Shown: positions 46,755-58,722, counted from the stretch's first letter. The stretch is DNA of 64,000 bases from Rhodoglobus sp. (GCA_025463515.1 JAODAQ010000028.1:1-64000); one strand, 5' to 3'. Program-made: numbers and translations. Notes: generated by a model from the sequence alone, not told the origin.

Positions 46755-47750
46755 ATGCAGGACCTGCGAGTAATCGGAGTCGAGAACGGGGCGCTTCTCG
46801 TCGCCGCGGATGACGGAACGCGATTCCGCATCCCCATCGACGAGGTGCTTCAGTCGAAGTTGCGCCAGAGCGTGCCCGACGCCGGCACCGGCCCCAAGCT
46901 GTCGCCGAAGGAGATCCAGGCCCACATCCGGTCGGGGATGTCCGCACAGGACGTCGCGTCGATCACCGGCGCACCGCTCGAGTACATCCAGCGGTTCGAG
47001 GGGCCCGTGGTCGCGGAGCGCGAGTTCGTGGTGACCTCCGCCCTCGATGTGCCGGTCCGTACTGCGGGCGACACCGACCCCATGAACCAGCCGCGCACGT
47101 TCGGGACCGCGATCCGCGAGCGCCTGCACGAGCTCGGCGCCATCAACGAGCGCTGGGCGAGCTGGAAGGAGGCCACCGGCTGGGTGGTCAAGCTCGCCTT
47201 CACCGCCAACCAGATCGACCACGACGCGCGCTGGCAGTTCGATCCGAAGAAGCAGGCGCTCTCGCCCCTCAACAACGAGGCGATCACCCTCTCCCAGCAG
47301 GGCGAGGCTGCCGGTTCGCTTATTCCGCGCCTCCGGGCCGTCACCGAGCCCGACCCCGACTCGACCCGCTTCGACAGCGGGGCATTCGCACTCAGCGAGT
47401 CGCAGCAGATCGCCCCTGAGCCCGTGAGCATTGCCCGCCCACGGGCCGAGGAGCGCGAGGCGAACCACGGCAACCAGACCGCCGACCTGCTCGAGGCGCT
47501 CCGCCGCCGCCGCGGGGAGCGCGAGGCCGCGACCTTCGACGACTACGGCGACAGCGAGGCGCGAGCCGCCCATCCGTCGACCGGGACGATCCGCATTGTG
47601 GATGTCCCGATCGAGGGCGTCGGCGAGGACGAGAAGGAGCCGCGCCAGACGTCTCCGCAGCCGCGCGTCGGCTCCAAGAAGGGCCGCACCGCGATGCCCA
47701 GCTGGGACGAGATCGTCTTCGGCGCCCGGCCCGACGACGACCTGGCGTAG
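46755..47750 (+). CDS. sepH: Cell division protein SepH (DUF3071)
   Basis: SepH is an actinobacterial FtsZ regulator that promotes Z-ring assembly. It has 331 residues from ATG 46755, chosen because GGAGG lies 9 bases upstream and the family N-terminus (MQDLRVIGVENGALLV) begins there; longer in-frame starts exist. A helix-turn-helix is at about 50-82 (LSPKEIQAHIRSGMSAQDVA). A long disordered, charged C-terminal part follows and ends in GRTAMPSWDEIVFGARPDDD, the conserved tail motif. Confidence 0.93.
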   Translation: MQDLRVIGVENGALLVAADDGTRFRIPIDEVLQSKLRQSVPDAGTGPKLSPKEIQAHIRSGMSAQDVASITGAPLEYIQRFEGPVVAEREFVVTSALDVPVRTAGDTDPMNQPRTFGTAIRERLHELGAINERWASWKEATGWVVKLAFTANQIDHDARWQFDPKKQALSPLNNEAITLSQQGEAAGSLIPRLRAVTEPDPDSTRFDSGAFALSESQQIAPEPVSIARPRAEEREANHGNQTADLLEALRRRRGEREAATFDDYGDSEARAAHPSTGTIRIVDVPIEGVGEDEKEPRQTSPQPRVGSKKGRTAMPSWDEIVFGARPDDDLA

Positions 47751-47752
47751 GC

Positions 47753-48874
47753 CTACTGCCCGAACGCTCCGAACCGCAGCAGCGGCACCCGCAGTTCCGC
47801 GGGCGACCACGAGCCATGCTGGCCGACCATCCCGCGCCCGTGCGGGTTCGCCAGCCGTCCGTCGTAGTAGGCGATGCTCTTCCGCGCGGCGACGAGCAGG
47901 TCGCCGATGCGCGGCAGCACCTCGGGCCGCACCTCGCCGAACCAGCCGGCCTCGACGGCCTCTGCGCGCGTCGCGATCCACGCGCGGTGGCCCTCCACCT
48001 CGCGCCAGCGCTCGGCGAGGGCATCCACGTCGGTGCCGGGCTCCACGTGCAGCTGCAGGCACCGCGGCTCCCCCGCGATGAAGCGCACCCCGTCGAGCAG
48101 CGGCCCCTCGAGCAGGACGTGAGAGTGCTGCGGGATGTCGAGCAGCCCGTGATCGGCAGTGACGAGAAGGCCGTCGCGGCGGCCGAGCGCCGCGGTGAGG
48201 GTGGCGGCAGCCGCGTCGAGATTCTCGAGCGCGCGGATCCACTCCGCCGAGTCGGCGCCGTGGGCGTGGGCCGCCTGGTCGAGCTCGGGGACGTAGACGT
48301 ACACGAGGTGGCGGCCGGGCTTCTTCAGCTCGGCGAGGGCGCGGGACATCCGGTCGGTTATCGACGCCGCCGGGATGTACCGCGCGCCGCGCAGCACGGC
48401 GTGGGTGAAGCCTGTGTCCAGGTAGCGCTCCGGGCCGATCGCAACGGCCTCGATGCCCTGGGCCGCCGCAGTCTCGAACAGGGTCGGGACGCCCTGCCAG
48501 GTGAAGGGATCGAGCTTGTCGTCCCAGCCGGAGAGCTGGTTGACGACGCGGTCATTGGCCGGGTCGAGGACCGTATAGCCGACGAGTCCGTGCTGCCCGG
48601 GCGCGACGCCCGTGGTCAGCGAGGCGAGGGCGGCGGCGGTCGTCGTCGGGAAGCCCGACTCGATCACCGATTTGCTCGTGAGGGCGGCGGAGAGGGCGCG
48701 GGCGTGGCCCGACCGCGACTTCAGGAGGTCGGCGCCGAGGCCGTCCACGAGCAGGACCACCGCGTTGTCGACGGGCGGGAGCGCCAGGCGATTGGGCTCT
48801 CCCAGAATCGCGCCGAGGCAACTTCTCAGTACATCGGCAAGGCTCAGCGCGTCGGATTTCAGCGCCGGTAGCAT
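47753..48874 (-). CDS. Alkaline phosphatase-superfamily nucleotide pyrophosphatase/phosphodiesterase
   Basis: It has 373 residues. Metal-binding and nucleophile segments are NAVVLLVDGLGADLL (Asp), ESGFPTTTAAALASLTTG (Thr nucleophile region), PELDQAAHAHG and VTADHGLLDIP. No signal peptide is obvious, so it is probably cytoplasmic. It is the usual neighbour of sepH and parC in actinobacteria. It converges on sepH with a 2-bp gap and is divergent from parC with only 12 bp between start codons. Confidence 0.88.
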   Translation of the reverse strand: MLPALKSDALSLADVLRSCLGAILGEPNRLALPPVDNAVVLLVDGLGADLLKSRSGHARALSAALTSKSVIESGFPTTTAAALASLTTGVAPGQHGLVGYTVLDPANDRVVNQLSGWDDKLDPFTWQGVPTLFETAAAQGIEAVAIGPERYLDTGFTHAVLRGARYIPAASITDRMSRALAELKKPGRHLVYVYVPELDQAAHAHGADSAEWIRALENLDAAAATLTAALGRRDGLLVTADHGLLDIPQHSHVLLEGPLLDGVRFIAGEPRCLQLHVEPGTDVDALAERWREVEGHRAWIATRAEAVEAGWFGEVRPEVLPRIGDLLVAARKSIAYYDGRLANPHGRGMVGQHGSWSPAELRVPLLRFGAFGQ

Positions 48875-48886
48875 GGGGGCAATCTT

Positions 48887-51328
<2,442 letters not shown>

Positions 51329-51362
51329 CCCGCCACTGGAGTCGGCGCGCTCGACCGCCCAT

Positions 51363-51443
51363 CGAAAACGCAGGAGTTCTTGCCGAACGACGCCGTCTGC
51401 GGTGCACGAACGTGCGTCAGCGACAGAATCTCCTGCGTTTTCG
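51363..51443 (+). repeat. 81-bp palindromic element, copy 4
   Basis: Arms CGAAAACGCAGGAG (51363-51376) and CTCCTGCGTTTTCG (51430-51443) with a 53-base core. It fills the gap between the convergent parC and carboxylesterase stops, 34 bp after parC and 8 bp after the esterase stop. Confidence 0.9.
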
Positions 51444-51451
51444 GCGTGGGT

Positions 51452-52981
51452 TCAGACGTGCGGCACGAACTCCTGCCACGCGAGGCGGCGCTCCCCGCGC
51501 GGATCCTGCTCGACACGGTCGACCCTGTCGATGATGAGCGTGCGGCGCTTGCGCTGCGTGTACTTCGGCCACGCGTCGCTCACGGTGCCGTCTCGGGCGA
51601 AGCTCAGCCACTCCGCCTGCATTCGCGCCCCGGCCCGTGTGAACGCGGCACGGCCGCCGAGCATCCCGAGCATGCGGCCGAAGAGGCCGTCCATGCGGTC
51701 GAAGAGCGCGAACAGTTCGAGACCGTGAGTGGCGTCGTGACCCGTAAGCCGAAGCAGCCGCGTCGCAATGTCGAACCGGTAGAAGTGCACCCGCGCGAAC
51801 CGTGCGTGGCGCTCGGCGACCTTGACGGACGGGTACCAGAATGCGAGGTCTCCCCCGAAGTCGGCCGCGGGCCGGCGCGCGGGCAGCCCCGGGTACAGCG
51901 CCTTGAGCGCCTTGCGCGAGCGCTTGCGGGTGTTGGCGAAGATGGCCCGGATGCGCGGGGGCGTCGTTGCGAGAATATCGAGCCGTCCGCGGAACAGTGA
52001 GCCCTCGCGGTCGTTCGTCCCGATGATGAGCGGCACTCGCGCGGCGCGCCCGGCCTTGAACGCGTCGAGCGGCCGCTCGGGCAGAAAGTCGCCGTCGATC
52101 ACGGGCGCGAGCACGACGGTGCCGGGTGCGCGGTCGGGCGTGAGGAGCTGCATCCGAGTGGTGGCCCGCACGAGGTCGTCGACGTCGGCCTCCGCCAGCA
52201 GCGTGCCGGCGTCTTCGGGCGAGGTGCTCTCGGTGCTCGAGTTGTCGACGACCTCACTCAGCAGCTCGACGTAGTCGCGCGCCCACGCGCCTGCTACAGC
52301 GGGCGGGTAGATGGCGTTGGCCGGCGAGCTCTGGGCGATCGCGCGCGCGAACAGCCCGGATGCCGCGGGCACGGCCATCAGCGTCGTCACGGCGTTGCCG
52401 CCCGCCGACTCGCCGAACAGTGTGACGTTGGCGGGGTCGCCGCCGAACACCGCGATGTTGTCCCGCACCCACTCGAGGGCGGCGACCTGGTCGCGAAGCC
52501 CGAGGTTGCTCTCGAACCGCCGAGCGCGCGTCGAGAACTGCGAGAAGTCGAGGTAGCCGAGCCCGCCGAGGCGGTAGTTGACGTTGACGAAGACCACCGG
52601 CCCCTGCCGCACGAGCCCCTCGCCCTGCTTGCGGATCTCCCGCGAGGATCCCACGCTGTAGGCACCGCCGTGCACGAAGACCATGACCGGCAGCGGATCG
52701 GTGGATGCCGCGGGCGCGATCACGTTGAGGGTCAGGCAGTCCTCCGACATCGGCACGCTCGTGGGCGGCCCGGCGAACTGCCCGTTGCGGTCCTGTGGCG
52801 CAACCGGCCCGAACTCGACGGCGGAGCGCACTCCCGCCCACGGCGCGAGTGGCTGCGGCGCCCGGAACCGCAGCGGACCGACAGGCGCGGCGGCGTACGG
52901 GATGCCCCGCCACATCCTCAGGCCGCGGCGCAGCACCCCCTGCAGCTCGCCGCCCGACACAGCGACGCGAAGGGACTCCAC
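51452..52981 (-). CDS. Carboxylesterase type B (paralogue 1)
   Basis: An alpha/beta-hydrolase of 509 residues from GTG 52981. The nucleophile is Ser192 in FGESAGGNAV, the oxyanion motif is FVHGGAYSVGSS, and SEDCLTLNVIAP is the family signature. No signal peptide is seen. It is a close paralogue of the next gene (53115-54623), with matching length and motif spacing, so they arose by tandem duplication. Both lie between parC and parE, which are adjacent in most actinobacteria. Substrate unknown; small acyl esters are likely. Confidence 0.92.
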   Translation of the reverse strand: MESLRVAVSGGELQGVLRRGLRMWRGIPYAAAPVGPLRFRAPQPLAPWAGVRSAVEFGPVAPQDRNGQFAGPPTSVPMSEDCLTLNVIAPAASTDPLPVMVFVHGGAYSVGSSREIRKQGEGLVRQGPVVFVNVNYRLGGLGYLDFSQFSTRARRFESNLGLRDQVAALEWVRDNIAVFGGDPANVTLFGESAGGNAVTTLMAVPAASGLFARAIAQSSPANAIYPPAVAGAWARDYVELLSEVVDNSSTESTSPEDAGTLLAEADVDDLVRATTRMQLLTPDRAPGTVVLAPVIDGDFLPERPLDAFKAGRAARVPLIIGTNDREGSLFRGRLDILATTPPRIRAIFANTRKRSRKALKALYPGLPARRPAADFGGDLAFWYPSVKVAERHARFARVHFYRFDIATRLLRLTGHDATHGLELFALFDRMDGLFGRMLGMLGGRAAFTRAGARMQAEWLSFARDGTVSDAWPKYTQRKRRTLIIDRVDRVEQDPRGERRLAWQEFVPHV

Positions 52982-53025
52982 GCCTGCAGCCTAGGCAGCG
53001 CAGATTAACGGCAGGTGCGGGCTGA

Positions 53026-53105
53026 CGAAAACGCAGGAGATTCGCCCGTTTGACGGTCGCGGGGACGGTATGTGGCCGATTTCAGCAGAATCTCCTGCGT
53101 TTTCG
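53026..53105 (+). repeat. 80-bp palindromic element, copy 5
   Basis: Arms CGAAAACGCAGGAG (53026-53039) and CTCCTGCGTTTTCG (53092-53105), 52-base core. It lies between the two esterase genes, 9 bp after the stop of paralogue 2 and 44 bp upstream of the start of paralogue 1. Confidence 0.9.
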
Positions 53106-53114
53106 GCGGCCGAG

Positions 53115-54623
53115 CTAGATGTGCGGGATGAACGCGTCCCACGCGAGGCGGCGAGACCGCCGCGGGTCGAGCTCGATCCGGTCGTCCGCGTCGATGACGA
53201 GGGTGGCCCGGTGGGTGGCGGAGTACTGCTCCCAGTCGTCTCCCACGGTGCCGTCGTGGGCGAACGCGAGCCAGCGCCCGCGCATCCGCGTCGCCGCCTG
53301 CTTGAACGCGAGCCGCCCGCCGAGAGCACCCGCTGCCCGCGCGATCGGGTTGTCGAGCAGGTCGAACACGGCGAAGAGCTCGATGCCGTGGGTGGCGTCG
53401 AGTCCCGCCCATTTCAGGGCCCTGGTCGCGATGTCGAAGCGGTAGAAGTGCACGGGCGCGACCTGGGCGTGGCCTTCCGCGAAGCGGATCGACGGGTACC
53501 AGAACGAGTAGTCACCGCCGAACTCCGCCGCGGAGCGGCGCGGCGGCAGCGCCCGGTACTCCTCGAACAGGCGCGCTCGCGCCTGCCGCTCGGTCTTGGC
53601 GAAGACCGCGCGGATACGCGGCTTCGTCGTGGCGAGCAGGTCGAGGCGGCCGCGGAAGAGCGTGCCCTCGCGCGAGTTCGTCCCGATGATCAGGGGCACG
53701 GGATGCGTGCGGCCGGCAGCCGCGGCATCGACTGGCCGCTCGGGCAGAACATCCCCGTCGATGACGGGCGAGAAGGCGATCGTGCCGGGCACCGCGTCCG
53801 GAGTGCGCTGGCGCATGATCGAGGCCGCCCGCACGAGGAGCGTGGGCGCCGTGGTGAGGAGGAGCTCGGGCGCCGGTGTCGTGGCGTCCCGGGTCACCTC
53901 GCGCAGGATGGCGACGTAGTCGGCGCCCCACTCGCGCGTGAGGGCGCTCGGGTACACGGCCTCGGGCGGCGCGCTCTCCGCGATAGCGCGGGCGAAGAGG
54001 TCCTTCGCAGACGGAACCGCAAGAAGGGTGGTGACCGCGTTGCCGCCCGCGGACTCGCCGAAGACGGTCACGTTGTCGGGATCGCCGCCGAACTGCGCGA
54101 TGTTCTCGCCCACCCACGCCAGGGCCGCAACCTGGTCGCGCAGGCCGAGATTGGCCTCGAGCGGTCGCTCGGGCGTGGAGAACGCCGAGAAGTCGAGGTA
54201 GCCGAGTGCTCCGAGCCGGTAGTTGAGGTTGACGAACACGACGCCGCCCTCGCGCACGAGCGCCTCGCCGAGGTGCGGGATCTCCCGCGACGAGCCGGTC
54301 GTGTAGGCGCCGCCGTGGATGAAGACCATGACCGGCCGGCCGATGCCGGGCTTCCGCGGCGCGATGACGTTGAGCGTGAGGCAGTCTTCAGACATCGGCA
54401 CACGCGAGATGCCCGCTACCTGGTGCGAGACGGGACCGAATGCCGAGGCATCCCGCACACCTTCCCACGGCACGACCGGCTGCGGGGCCCGCAGGCGCAA
54501 GTCGCCTGTCGGCGGGGCCGCGTAGGGAATCGCGCGCCAGTGGCGAAGCCCCTCGAGCTCGGTGCCCCGGATGCCGCCACCCGTGACCTCGACCTCAAGA
54601 CCGGTACTCAGGGTGATGCTCAC
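53115..54623 (-). CDS. Carboxylesterase type B (paralogue 2)
   Basis: It has 502 residues from GTG 54623. The nucleophile is Ser191 in FGESAGGNAV, the oxyanion motif FIHGGAYTTGSS, and SEDCLTLNVIAP is conserved. It aligns end to end with paralogue 1, including the tail (RRLAWDAFIPHI against RRLAWQEFVPHV). Each paralogue is followed at 8-9 bp by a copy of the palindromic element, as if the unit gene-plus-element had been duplicated, though the element arms are far better conserved than the genes. Confidence 0.92.
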   Translation of the reverse strand: MSITLSTGLEVEVTGGGIRGTELEGLRHWRAIPYAAPPTGDLRLRAPQPVVPWEGVRDASAFGPVSHQVAGISRVPMSEDCLTLNVIAPRKPGIGRPVMVFIHGGAYTTGSSREIPHLGEALVREGGVVFVNLNYRLGALGYLDFSAFSTPERPLEANLGLRDQVAALAWVGENIAQFGGDPDNVTVFGESAGGNAVTTLLAVPSAKDLFARAIAESAPPEAVYPSALTREWGADYVAILREVTRDATTPAPELLLTTAPTLLVRAASIMRQRTPDAVPGTIAFSPVIDGDVLPERPVDAAAAGRTHPVPLIIGTNSREGTLFRGRLDLLATTKPRIRAVFAKTERQARARLFEEYRALPPRRSAAEFGGDYSFWYPSIRFAEGHAQVAPVHFYRFDIATRALKWAGLDATHGIELFAVFDLLDNPIARAAGALGGRLAFKQAATRMRGRWLAFAHDGTVGDDWEQYSATHRATLVIDADDRIELDPRRSRRLAWDAFIPHI

Positions 54624-54678
54624 CTGTTAAGGCTACGACCGCCCACTGGACGCTGCCTTGGCGCTCGCTGTGAGCGGA

Positions 54679-56769
54679 TCAGACGTCGATGCGGTCGCGG
54701 TCGAGGCCCTCGCCCGCGATGATGAACTCCTTGCGCGGTGCGACGTCGTTGCCCATGAGCAGCTCGAACACGCGCGATGCCTCCTCGGCGGCCTCGGCGG
54801 TGACGGCGGTCACGCGGCGAAGGGTGCGGTACCGGCGGTCCATCGTGGTCTCCGAGAGCTGGTCGGCATCCATCTCACCGAGCCCCTTGTACCGCTGGAT
54901 CGGGTCCTGGTACTTCTTGCCCGACCTCCGCAGCCCGGCCAGCACGCCCTCGAGCTCCTTCTCGGAGTAGGTGTACAGCGTCTCGTTGGGCTTGGACCCC
55001 GGGTTCATGACGACGACGCGGTGCAGGGGCGGCACGGCAGCGTAGATGCGGCCCTCGTCGATCATCGGCCGCATGTAGCGGAAGAAGAGCGTGAGCAGGA
55101 GCGTGCGGATGTGGGCGCCGTCGACATCCGCGTCGCTCATGATGATGACCTTGCCGTAGCGGGCCGACTCGAGGTCGAAGGTGCGGCCGGATCCGGCCCC
55201 GATCACCTGGATGATCGACGCGCACTCGGCGTTGGAGAGCATGTCGCTCACCGACGCCTTCTGCACGTTGAGGATCTTGCCGCGGATCGGCAGCAGCGCC
55301 TGGTACTCGCTGTCGCGCGCGAGCTTCGCGGTGCCGAGCGCCGAGTCGCCCTCGACGATGAAGAGCTCGCTGTTGGCGACGTCGTTCGAGCGGCAGTCCA
55401 CGAGCTTCGCGGGCAGCGACGAGCTCTCCAGCGCGTTCTTGCGGCGCTGGGTCTCCTTGTGGGCGCGCGCGGAGATGCGCGACTTCATCTCGGAGACGAT
55501 CTTGTCGAGCACGAGTGCCGACTGGGCCTTGTCGTCGCGCTTCGAGGACGCGAACTTGTCGGACATGGCCTTCGAGATCACCTGCGACACGATGTTGCGC
55601 ACCGCGGGCGTGCCGAGGATCTCCTTGGTCTGGCCCTCGAACTGCGGCTCGGGCAGGCGCACCGTGAGCACGGCGGTGAGGCCCGCGAGGATGTCGTCCT
55701 TCTCGAGCTTGTCGTTGCCGAGCTTGAGCCGGCGCGAGTTCTTCTCCGCCTCGGCCCGCAGGAACTTGAGCATCCCCTGCTCGAAGCCGGCCTGGTGCGT
55801 GCCGCCCTTGGGCGTGGAGATGATGTTGACGAAGCTCTTGAACACGGTGTCGTAGCCGGTGCCCCAGCGCAGCGCGATGTCGACCTCGCAGTCGCGGGTG
55901 AGCTCGGTCGGGATCATGTGCCCGTTGTCCTGCAGCACCGGGACGGTCTCGGTGAAGGTGCCGCTGCCGGTCATCCGCCAGGTGTCGGTGAGGGGCGCGT
56001 CCGCCGCGAGGTGGTCGACGAACTCGCCGATGCCGCCCTCGAAGTGGAACGTCTCGTGCGTGGGCTCCGCCGGCCGGTCGTCGGTGATGTCGAGCCGCAG
56101 GTCGGGCACGAGGAACGCGGTCTGCCGCACGCGGTCGAGCAGCTCGTCGGTCTGGAACGAGGCGCCCTTGGTGAAGATCTGGCGGTCGGCCCAGTAGCGG
56201 ATCCGGGTGCCCGTGACGTTCTTCGCCACCTTGCCGACGGCGCGCAGCTCGCTGTTCGCGACGAACGGGGTGAACGGGGCATCCGGAGTCGGCTCTCCCC
56301 CGCGGTCGTCGAAGATGCCGGGCTCGCCCCGGTGGAACGACATCGCCCAGGTCTTGCCGTCGCGGTCAACCTCGACATCGAGGCGCTCCGAGAGGGCGTT
56401 GACCACCGAGGCGCCCACGCCGTGCAGGCCACCGGATGCCGCGTACGACCCCGACCCGAACTTGCCGCCCGCGTGCAGCTTGGTGAAGACGACCTCGACC
56501 CCCGAGAGCCCCGTCTTGGGCTCAATATCGACCGGGATGCCGCGCGCACGGTCGCGGACCGTGACGCTCTCGTCCTTGTGCAGGACGACGCTGATCTCGT
56601 TGCCGTGGCCACCGAGCGCCTCATCGACCGAGTTGTCGATGATCTCCCACAGGCAGTGCATGAGGCCGCGGGAGTCCGTCGAGCCGATGTACATGCCGGG
56701 GCGCTTGCGGACCGCCTCGAGGCCTTCGAGCACCGAGAGGTGCCGGGCTGAGTAGTCAGCGCTGGACAT
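54679..56769 (-). CDS. parE: DNA topoisomerase IV / gyrase-type subunit B (ParE)
   Basis: The ATPase subunit paired with ParC. It has 696 residues. The GHKL ATPase domain has EIIDNSVDEALGG and GGLHGVGASVVNAL. The Toprim domain has LFIVEGDSALGTAK and IIMSDADVDGAHIRTLLL. The C-terminus is RYKGLGEMDADQLSETTMD. The length and lack of a long insert agree with ParE/GyrB of actinobacteria. It is separated from parC by the two esterase genes and is on the opposite strand to it. Confidence 0.95.
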   Translation of the reverse strand: MSSADYSARHLSVLEGLEAVRKRPGMYIGSTDSRGLMHCLWEIIDNSVDEALGGHGNEISVVLHKDESVTVRDRARGIPVDIEPKTGLSGVEVVFTKLHAGGKFGSGSYAASGGLHGVGASVVNALSERLDVEVDRDGKTWAMSFHRGEPGIFDDRGGEPTPDAPFTPFVANSELRAVGKVAKNVTGTRIRYWADRQIFTKGASFQTDELLDRVRQTAFLVPDLRLDITDDRPAEPTHETFHFEGGIGEFVDHLAADAPLTDTWRMTGSGTFTETVPVLQDNGHMIPTELTRDCEVDIALRWGTGYDTVFKSFVNIISTPKGGTHQAGFEQGMLKFLRAEAEKNSRRLKLGNDKLEKDDILAGLTAVLTVRLPEPQFEGQTKEILGTPAVRNIVSQVISKAMSDKFASSKRDDKAQSALVLDKIVSEMKSRISARAHKETQRRKNALESSSLPAKLVDCRSNDVANSELFIVEGDSALGTAKLARDSEYQALLPIRGKILNVQKASVSDMLSNAECASIIQVIGAGSGRTFDLESARYGKVIIMSDADVDGAHIRTLLLTLFFRYMRPMIDEGRIYAAVPPLHRVVVMNPGSKPNETLYTYSEKELEGVLAGLRRSGKKYQDPIQRYKGLGEMDADQLSETTMDRRYRTLRRVTAVTAEAAEEASRVFELLMGNDVAPRKEFIIAGEGLDRDRIDV

Positions 56770-56962
56770 GCGTTCTCCTAGGGGTCGGGCGTGAGTCGGT
56801 TCAACACTATGTTCCGGGAGGCCTCCGACCCGGGACTGACACGGGACGGGCCGAGCTGTACGCGTTCAGCGAAATACCCCGCAATTGACGCCCCCCTCAC
56901 GCCCGACGTGCTTGTATTGAGGCACGGAAGTTTCCGCCCCACCAGCCCGAATGGAGCCGCAC

Positions 56963-57193
56963 ATGTCTCAGATCGCAACCGAGGACAGCCCCGTCGACGA
57001 GCTGGACTACACGCTCTCCGCTCTCGACCGCTGCGACAGCTGCGGCGCACAGGCCTACATCCGCGTCACGCTCAAGACCGGAGACCTCCTGTTCTGCGCC
57101 CACCACGGCAACGAGTTCAAGGACAAGCTCTTCCCGACCGCGCTGAACTGGCACGACGAGTCGGCCCGCCTGCTCGAGGACCGCACGGTCTAA
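56963..57193 (+). CDS. DUF7455 small zinc-binding protein
   Basis: It has 76 residues from ATG 56963 (MSQIATEDSPVDELDYTLSA), with GGAG upstream; an in-frame ATG 12 bases earlier is the alternative. CDSCGAQAYIRV and LLFCAHHGNEF supply Cys and His ligands that should bind zinc. The family is actinobacterial and commonly near the principal sigma-factor gene; its function is unknown. A strong terminator follows. Confidence 0.88.
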   Translation: MSQIATEDSPVDELDYTLSALDRCDSCGAQAYIRVTLKTGDLLFCAHHGNEFKDKLFPTALNWHDESARLLEDRTV

Positions 57194-57208
57194 CAGGCGA
57201 TAGATTTT

Positions 57209-57240
57209 GAGGACCGGGGCGACCCGGTCCTCGTCTTTTT
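57209..57240 (+). terminator. Rho-independent terminator after the DUF7455 gene
   Basis: GAGGACCGGG (57209-57218) and CCCGGTCCTC (57223-57232) form a perfect 10-bp stem with a 4-base loop, followed by GTCTTTTT. It is the best canonical terminator in the window. Confidence 0.93.
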
Positions 57241-57251
57241 AACGGAGCATC

Positions 57252-58253
57252 GTGAAGCGCATCAGGCACTACCTCTCCCGCCTCGTCACCCTGGACGTGA
57301 AGAACATGGGAGCCGTGGCGAAGGCTGTCGCGCAGGAGAGCGGGAAGCCGCGCATCCTCATCCTGCTCGACATGGCCTGGTGCTCTGTCGTCTACCAGGC
57401 CGGCTACCTCGACTACCAGGAGTTCGAGTTCTGGTCCCTCACCGCGCACGAGCGGCGCACCTGGATCACGAGCGGCAACGCCAACTCGATAGTCGTCAAG
57501 TACAACCAGCGCGAGTACCGCGAGCAGTTCTGGGACAAGCCGAAGTTCAACGCGCGGTTCCGCGAGTGGCTCGGGCGCGAGTGGCTCGACGTTCGCGAGT
57601 CCACGGCCGCGGAGCTCGAGACCTTCGTGAAGCGCAACCGGGTGGTCATGGCCAAGCGCATCGACGGGATGAGCGGCGCCGGCATCGAGAAGCACCTCGC
57701 GGCCTCCATCACCGACTACGAGGCCTTCCGCGCGGAGCTGCTGGAGAACAAGCAGTACCTCGTCGAGACCTTCCTGACGCAGCATCCGGTCATGGCCTCC
57801 CTCTCCCCCACCAGCGTGAACTCCCTGCGCATGATCACCTTCTTCGATGGCACTGACGTGCACGTCATGGAGGCGGTGCTGCGGATGGGCAACGGCGCCG
57901 ATGTCGACAACTACGGCCGCGGCGGCATGTACACGGTGATCGACGAGAAGACGGGCATCGCCCACTACGGCGCCTTCGACAAGTACGCGAACACCTTCAC
58001 GGCGCACCCGATCTCGGGCACGCCCATCGTGGGCTTCGAGGTGCCGCTCTACGCCGAGGTGCTCGCGACTCTCGACACGGTCTCGAGGATCGTGCCGCAG
58101 ATCCCCTACGTGGGCTGGGATGTCGCGATCGGCGAGCACGGCCCCGTGATCATCGAGGGCAACTACAACACCGGGGTGTTCCAGATGAAGCCGAGCCTCA
58201 CGGGCGACAAGATCGGGCTGCTGCCGAAGTTCCGCAAGGTCATCGACTTCTGA
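57252..58253 (+). CDS. ATP-grasp protein (sugar-transfer-associated type)
   Basis: It has 333 residues from GTG 57252. The ATP-grasp elements are visible: VMAKRIDGMSGAGIEKH, LVETFLTQHPVMASLSP, SVNSLRMITFFDG, and the metal-binding GPVIIEGNYNTGVFQMK near the C-terminus. The best fit is the family annotated as sugar-transfer-associated ATP-grasp, whose members ligate acids or amino acids to surface polymers. The substrate is unknown. Convergent overlap of 14 bases with the next gene. Confidence 0.82.
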   Translation: MKRIRHYLSRLVTLDVKNMGAVAKAVAQESGKPRILILLDMAWCSVVYQAGYLDYQEFEFWSLTAHERRTWITSGNANSIVVKYNQREYREQFWDKPKFNARFREWLGREWLDVRESTAAELETFVKRNRVVMAKRIDGMSGAGIEKHLAASITDYEAFRAELLENKQYLVETFLTQHPVMASLSPTSVNSLRMITFFDGTDVHVMEAVLRMGNGADVDNYGRGGMYTVIDEKTGIAHYGAFDKYANTFTAHPISGTPIVGFEVPLYAEVLATLDTVSRIVPQIPYVGWDVAIGEHGPVIIEGNYNTGVFQMKPSLTGDKIGLLPKFRKVIDF

Positions 58254-58569
58254 TTACCGCGTCGCCCAGGGCATCGATCAGGCGCTCGGCACTCTCAGCG
58301 GTCACCTCGATGAACATCGCCGGCCCGTCGCCCACGTAGGCCCAGGTCTCCTTCTCGCCGTCGACCCGGGACACCGCGACCTCGAACTCGGCAGCCTGCG
58401 TCGAACGCCGAAGCTCGGGACCGTCGAACGCCGTGCGCCTCGTCACGACGGGCACGGCCACCGCAGGACTGCGGTGCACCCGATCGTCCGGATGATCGTG
58501 CTCAGCATGGCCGCCGGCGCACCATGCCGGGCACGGGTCGACCTGCCAGCTAGGTCTCGTGTCGTCCAC
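58240..58569 (-). CDS. DUF6907-like small protein
   Basis: It has 109 residues. CPAWCAGGHAEHDHPDDRVH near the N-terminus (Cys-x2-Trp-Cys, His-rich) is the pattern of actinobacterial DUF6907-type proteins, and the C-terminal half (MFIEVTAESAERLIDALGDA) has their layout. The Cys/His cluster may bind a metal. Such genes often sit beside XRE regulators, as here (divergent from 58723-59007). Function unknown. Confidence 0.7.
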   Translation of the reverse strand: MDDTRPSWQVDPCPAWCAGGHAEHDHPDDRVHRSPAVAVPVVTRRTAFDGPELRRSTQAAEFEVAVSRVDGEKETWAYVGDGPAMFIEVTAESAERLIDALGDAVIRSR

Positions 58570-58722
58570 CGTGGACTTCCCTCCTCAGGTCGCGGCACGA
58601 CCCCTCAACTGCATCACGCGCCACCGACACTCAGGGGCTCCGGAGCGCCGATAGTATGAGCACGCGGATATTCCCATACATAGATGGCACCGTAGCGGGT
58701 CCACGTCTTTCAGGCTGGGGTT

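Noticed and set aside
58660-58690. Weak inverted repeat GTATG ... CATAC upstream of the XRE gene as its operator
   Set aside because: Only 5-base arms with a 15-base gap; not distinguishable from chance.
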